A DNA stretch of 8,277 bases from Frondihabitans sp. (GTDB lineage: Bacteria > Actinomycetota > Actinomycetes > Actinomycetales > Microbacteriaceae), in the NCBI GenBank assembly GCA_025464735.1, contig JAODMX010000281.1:1-8277 (forward strand), written 5' to 3'. The notes below the pieces were generated by a model. It worked only from the letters and a program-made list of their open reading frames with translations. It searched no databases and was not told the DNA's origin. The position numbers were made by a program, and so were the translations under genes. Positions 5,353 through 8,277 of this stretch are shown piece after piece (the stretch's first letter is position 1; each line of letters starts with the position of its first letter).

Positions 5353-6429
5353 ATGCCCTCAGTTGCAGACCGCGAGAAGGCTCTCGAAACCGCCCTCGCT
5401 CAGATCGATCGCCAGTTTGGTAAGGGTGCCGTGATGCGGCTCGGCAGCGACGATCGCGCCCCCGTCGCAGTCATCCCCACGGGCTCGATCGCGCTCGACG
5501 TCGCGCTCGGTATCGGCGGCCTTCCGCGTGGCCGCATCGTTGAGATCTACGGGCCGGAGTCCTCCGGTAAGACGACCCTGACCCTCCATGCGATCGCCAA
5601 CGCACAGGCTGCTGGAGGAATCGCGGCCTTCATCGACGCTGAGCACGCGCTCGACCCCGAGTATGCCAAGAAGCTCGGTGTTGACATCGACGCGCTGCTC
5701 GTCTCGCAACCGGACACTGGCGAGCAGGCTCTCGAGATCGCCGACATGCTCGTGCGCTCCGGGTCGATCGACCTCGTCGTCATCGACTCCGTTGCGGCTC
5801 TCGTGCCGCGTGCTGAGATCGAAGGCGAGATGGGAGACTCTCACGTCGGCCTCCAGGCTCGCCTGATGTCCCAGGCCCTTCGCAAGCTCACCGGTGGTCT
5901 GAACCAGACCGGCACGACGATGATCTTCATCAACCAGCTGCGCGAGAAGATCGGTGTCTTCTTCGGCAGCCCCGAAACCACCGCGGGCGGCAAGGCCCTC
6001 AAGTTCTACGCCTCGGTGCGACTCGACATTCGACGTATCGAGACTCTCAAAGACGGCAGCGACGCGGTGGGTAATCGCACCCGCGTCAAGGTCGTCAAGA
6101 ACAAGATGGCACCGCCTTTCAAGCAGGCGGAGTTCGACATTCTCTATGGCGTCGGCATCTCCCGTGAAGGCAGCCTGATTGACTTCGGTGTCGAGCACGG
6201 CATTGTCCGCAAGTCGGGCGCCTGGTACACCTACGAGGGTGACCAGCTCGGTCAGGGCAAGGAGAACTCGCGCAACTTCCTGCTGCAAAACGCCGCAGTA
6301 GCCGACGAGATCGAGCAGAAGATCCTCTCCAAGCTGAACGTCGGCGCTGGCAAGGTCGACGCCGCAGCGGCTGTTCCTGCTCCGGTCGAGTCGATCGCGC
6401 CGAAGCTCGCGGAGCGCAAGGGCGCATGA
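5353..6429 (+). CDS. recA: Recombinase RecA
   Basis: Strand-exchange ATPase that coats single-stranded DNA, drives homologous recombination and triggers LexA self-cleavage in the SOS response. The 358-residue product is full length for the family and has no intein. Walker A GPESSGKT is at 67-74, the catalytic Glu of the DAEHALD motif at 97, and Walker B LVVID at 141-145. Loop L1 (EGEMGDS, about 157-163) and loop L2 (about 195-212), which contact DNA, are intact, with Gln195 as the ATP-sensing glutamine (E. coli Gln194). The start is set by AAGGAG 6 nt upstream and the [20 protein letters not shown] opening typical of actinobacterial RecA. The C-terminus ends in an Ala/Pro-rich, mixed-charge stretch and not in the strongly acidic tail of the E. 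coli protein. The stop overlaps the recX start by 4 nt (ATGA). A LexA box and extended -10 lie about 230-260 nt upstream, indicating SOS control. Confidence 0.99.
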   Translation: MPSVADREKALETALAQIDRQFGKGAVMRLGSDDRAPVAVIPTGSIALDVALGIGGLPRGRIVEIYGPESSGKTTLTLHAIANAQAAGGIAAFIDAEHALDPEYAKKLGVDIDALLVSQPDTGEQALEIADMLVRSGSIDLVVIDSVAALVPRAEIEGEMGDSHVGLQARLMSQALRKLTGGLNQTGTTMIFINQLREKIGVFFGSPETTAGGKALKFYASVRLDIRRIETLKDGSDAVGNRTRVKVVKNKMAPPFKQAEFDILYGVGISREGSLIDFGVEHGIVRKSGAWYTYEGDQLGQGKENSRNFLLQNAAVADEIEQKILSKLNVGAGKVDAAAAVPAPVESIAPKLAERKGA

Positions 6430-7325
6430 CCCCCGACGGCGAACGCCTCGCGCCCGTCACTTCTCTCTTCGGTCGCCGTCCCGCGGGCGGGCAGGTTGAC
6501 GACGGGGCAGGCGTTCGCCCGATCGACGACGGCGGCAACCAATCCGAGTGGTCGACCGCAGCCGACGCGGCTGCGGGGGCCGACGAGACCGTCGGAGTGG
6601 GCGAAGCCGCTGGAGTTGCCTTCCGTGAGACCCGCGGTGGTCGCGGGGCGCATCCGGCGGGCAAAGGCCAGGCCACCCTTCAGGCCGCGGACTCGACGCG
6701 CAAACTGGTGGCGCTGCCGACCTACGCGGCGTTCGCGGCTAGGAGCGAGCCGAGTGCCGCGGGCGGCCACATGAGGGCCGCCGAACGAGAGGCCGACGAG
6801 GAGTCGGACGACCAGTCAAAAGTCGAGACAGTCGAGGCAGCTCGCGACCGAGCCGAGAAGATCAGCATGCACGCGCTGACCCGGCGCGGAGTCTCCTCTC
6901 TCGAAATGGCCAAGACGCTCCGCTCGCGCGATCTCCCCGAGGAAGTCGTCCTCGACGAAGTCGAGCGACTTGAGCGAGTCGGTCTGCTCGACGATGGTGC
7001 TCTCGCCGAGAACCTCGTGCATTCGAAGCAGGAGCGGAAGGGGCTCGGTAAGGGGGCCATCAACGCTGAGCTCCGTCAGCGCGGTCTCGCTCAGGAGGCC
7101 ATCGACGCCGCCCTGGCCGACATCGACGACGACGACGAACAGACCCGAGCAGACAGCTGGGCACTGAAACGTGCCGGGCAGCTCCGAGGCCTCGACCAGG
7201 CAACTGCGGAGCGCCGTCTCACGGCCTTCCTCCTGCGACGGGGGTACCGCTCGGAGGTCGTTAGGCGAGCACTCGAAAAGGCCCTCCCACGCGGGGGCGG
7301 CTCCGGCCACGTCCGCTTCGAGTAG
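6426..7325 (+). CDS. recX: Regulatory protein RecX with long N-terminal extension
   Basis: RecX binds RecA and limits its filaments and ATPase activity. The start ATG overlaps the recA stop (ATGA), implying translational coupling and a shared SOS-controlled transcript. The conserved helical-repeat core spans about 135-290, with family-like stretches such as [16 protein letters not shown] (143-158), [19 protein letters not shown] (183-201), [14 protein letters not shown] (208-221) and [16 protein letters not shown] (268-283). At 299 residues the protein is far longer than E. coli RecX (166 residues). The first ~130 residues are Gly/Ala/Asp-rich with no evident domain, apart from an N-terminal [11 protein letters not shown] patch. 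An internal ATG (Met116, position 6771) would give a 184-residue protein of more usual size, but it lacks a clear ribosome binding site, so the coupled start is preferred. Long RecX N-termini occur in related actinobacteria as far as I recall. A run of Asp at 234-237 separates the second and third repeats. Confidence 0.92.
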   Translation: MTPDGERLAPVTSLFGRRPAGGQVDDGAGVRPIDDGGNQSEWSTAADAAAGADETVGVGEAAGVAFRETRGGRGAHPAGKGQATLQAADSTRKLVALPTYAAFAARSEPSAAGGHMRAAEREADEESDDQSKVETVEAARDRAEKISMHALTRRGVSSLEMAKTLRSRDLPEEVVLDEVERLERVGLLDDGALAENLVHSKQERKGLGKGAINAELRQRGLAQEAIDAALADIDDDDEQTRADSWALKRAGQLRGLDQATAERRLTAFLLRRGYRSEVVRRALEKALPRGGGSGHVRFE

Positions 7326-7407
7326 GCATCCGTGTCGGTTGAGGTCGAGTAGGCGGCCGCACCAGCCGTCGCGAGAGCACATGAACAGCGCTGCCGCCGA
7401 AGGGTTT

Positions 7408-7422
7408 TACACTTGAGCACCA
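7408..7422 (+). promoter_or_regulatory. Candidate leaderless promoter of miaB
   Basis: TACACT at 7408-7413 fits TAnnnT and lies 8 nt before the ATG at 7422, so the transcript would start at or within a few bases of the start codon. No Shine-Dalgarno sequence is present in the preceding 20 nt. No good -35 is seen. It suggests miaB can be made independently of the recA-recX transcript. Confidence 0.5.
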
Positions 7423-8277
7423 TGACCACGGTTCTTCCGAGCAGTCCCGCTGACGCCGCATCTGTACGAGCGGCGAGCGGCGAGCGTCCGCGCACCTACG
7501 AGGTCCGCACTTTCGGCTGCCAGATGAACGTCCACGACTCCGAGCGGCTGAGCGGGTCACTCGAAGCTGCTGGCTACGTCCCTGCCGATGGCGCTGAGGC
7601 CGACATCGTCGTGCTCAACACCTGTGCCGTCCGCGAGAACGCCGACAACAAGCTCTACGGCACCCTCGGGCACCTCGCCTCGACCAAACGTTCCCACGCC
7701 GGCATGCAGATCGCCGTCGGCGGGTGTCTGGCTCAGAAAGACAAGTCCGTCATCCTCGACAAAGCGCCGTGGGTCGACGTGGTCTTCGGCACACACAACA
7801 TGGGTTCCCTCCCGACACTGCTCGAGAGAGCGCGTCACAACGAGGAGGCCCAGCTCGAGATCCTCGAGTCGCTCGACGTTTTTCCGTCAACTCTCCCGAC
7901 CAAGCGCGACTCCACCTATAGCGGGTGGGTGTCCATCTCCGTCGGCTGCAACAACACCTGCACCTTCTGCATCGTCCCGTCCCTGCGAGGCAAGGAGAAA
8001 GACCGCCGACCTGGCGACATCCTGGCCGAGATCCGCGCCCTCGTCGACGACGGCGCCATCGAAGTCACGCTCCTCGGGCAGAACGTCAACTCCTACGGCG
8101 TCGAATTCGGCGACCGAGGCGCGTTCGCGAAGCTCCTCCGCGCCGCGGGCACGATCGAGGGGCTCGAACGCATCCGGTTCACGAGCCCTCACCCGGCAGC
8201 CTTCACCGACGACGTCATCGACGCCATGGCCGAGACGCCGAACGTCATGCCGCAGCTGCACATGCCTCTGCAGTCCG
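7422..8277 (+). CDS. miaB: tRNA-2-methylthio-N6-dimethylallyladenosine synthase MiaB (3' partial)
   Basis: Radical SAM methylthiotransferase that adds the methylthio group at C2 of i6A37 in tRNAs reading UNN codons. The visible 285 codons include the N-terminal UPF0004 domain with the three cysteines of the auxiliary 4Fe-4S cluster, Cys33 (TFGCQMN), Cys68 ([10 protein letters not shown]) and Cys102 (GGCLAQ). The radical SAM motif C-x3-C-x2-C is at Cys176, Cys180 and Cys183 ([19 protein letters not shown]). The [10 protein letters not shown] and RIRFTSPHP motifs follow. QMNVHDSER and the [10 protein letters not shown] stretch favour MiaB over MtaB or RimO. The TRAM domain and stop lie beyond the window. 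The ATG at 7422 follows a -10-like box without a ribosome binding site; an in-frame TTG at 7413 is possible but lies within that box. The gene follows recX by 96 nt, the usual actinobacterial order. Confidence 0.97.
   Translation, partial: MTTVLPSSPADAASVRAASGERPRTYEVRTFGCQMNVHDSERLSGSLEAAGYVPADGAEADIVVLNTCAVRENADNKLYGTLGHLASTKRSHAGMQIAVGGCLAQKDKSVILDKAPWVDVVFGTHNMGSLPTLLERARHNEEAQLEILESLDVFPSTLPTKRDSTYSGWVSISVGCNNTCTFCIVPSLRGKEKDRRPGDILAEIRALVDDGAIEVTLLGQNVNSYGVEFGDRGAFAKLLRAAGTIEGLERIRFTSPHPAAFTDDVIDAMAETPNVMPQLHMPLQS

Noticed and set aside
5359..6288. 309-codon open frame on the minus strand inside recA
   Set aside because: Antisense shadow of recA with no domain resemblance.
1..8277. Mobile elements, CRISPR arrays, tRNA or rRNA genes, inteins
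   Set aside because: I saw no transposase or integrase, no terminal inverted repeats, no regular repeat-spacer array, no tRNA-like cloverleaf, and RecA is uninterrupted.

Overview
The window is a high-GC chromosomal segment, almost certainly from an actinobacterium and most likely a member of the Microbacteriaceae. This rests on the protein sequences (FtsK, RecA, ClgR), on GTG starts, on TAnnnT -10 boxes placed directly before start codons, and on an actinobacterial-type LexA box. The gene order ftsK, pgsA, cinA, clgR, DUF3046, recA, recX, miaB is a known conserved actinobacterial neighbourhood. All eight genes are on the + strand. The genus cannot be fixed from the sequence alone. I see no mobile element, CRISPR array, tRNA or rRNA.

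Layout. (1) Positions 2-3975 hold a tightly packed run: the DNA translocase FtsK (5' end outside the window), the phospholipid synthase PgsA after a 4-nt gap, and the CinA/PncC amidohydrolase after a 10-nt gap. (2) Positions 3976-4121 are a regulatory intergenic region with two inverted repeats. The XRE-type regulator ClgR follows, closed by a strong GC-rich hairpin terminator at 4449-4476. The pspA-type genes that follow clgR in mycobacteria are absent. (3) Positions 4477-4646 are non-coding and carry a perfect 16-bp palindrome, an 11-bp hairpin and a promoter that would give a leaderless mRNA for a short DUF3046 protein (4647-4871). (4) Positions 4872-5352 form a 481-nt gap before recA. It contains a probable terminator, a nested stem-loop, two LexA-box-like sites, a probable extended -10 promoter and a leader of about 220 nt. 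(5) recA and recX overlap by 4 nt (ATGA) and form an SOS-type operon. RecX has a long N-terminal extension predicted to be disordered. (6) miaB (3' end outside the window) follows and seems to have its own leaderless or near-leaderless promoter.

Functionally the window joins chromosome segregation (FtsK), recombination and SOS control (RecA, RecX), protein-stress regulation (ClgR), anionic lipid synthesis (PgsA), nucleotide salvage (CinA/PncC) and tRNA modification (MiaB). The genes are ordinary. The most interesting content is regulatory: the tandem LexA-like sites, the long recA leader with two mutually exclusive hairpins, the 16-bp palindrome upstream of DUF3046, and the 9-bp inverted repeat upstream of clgR.
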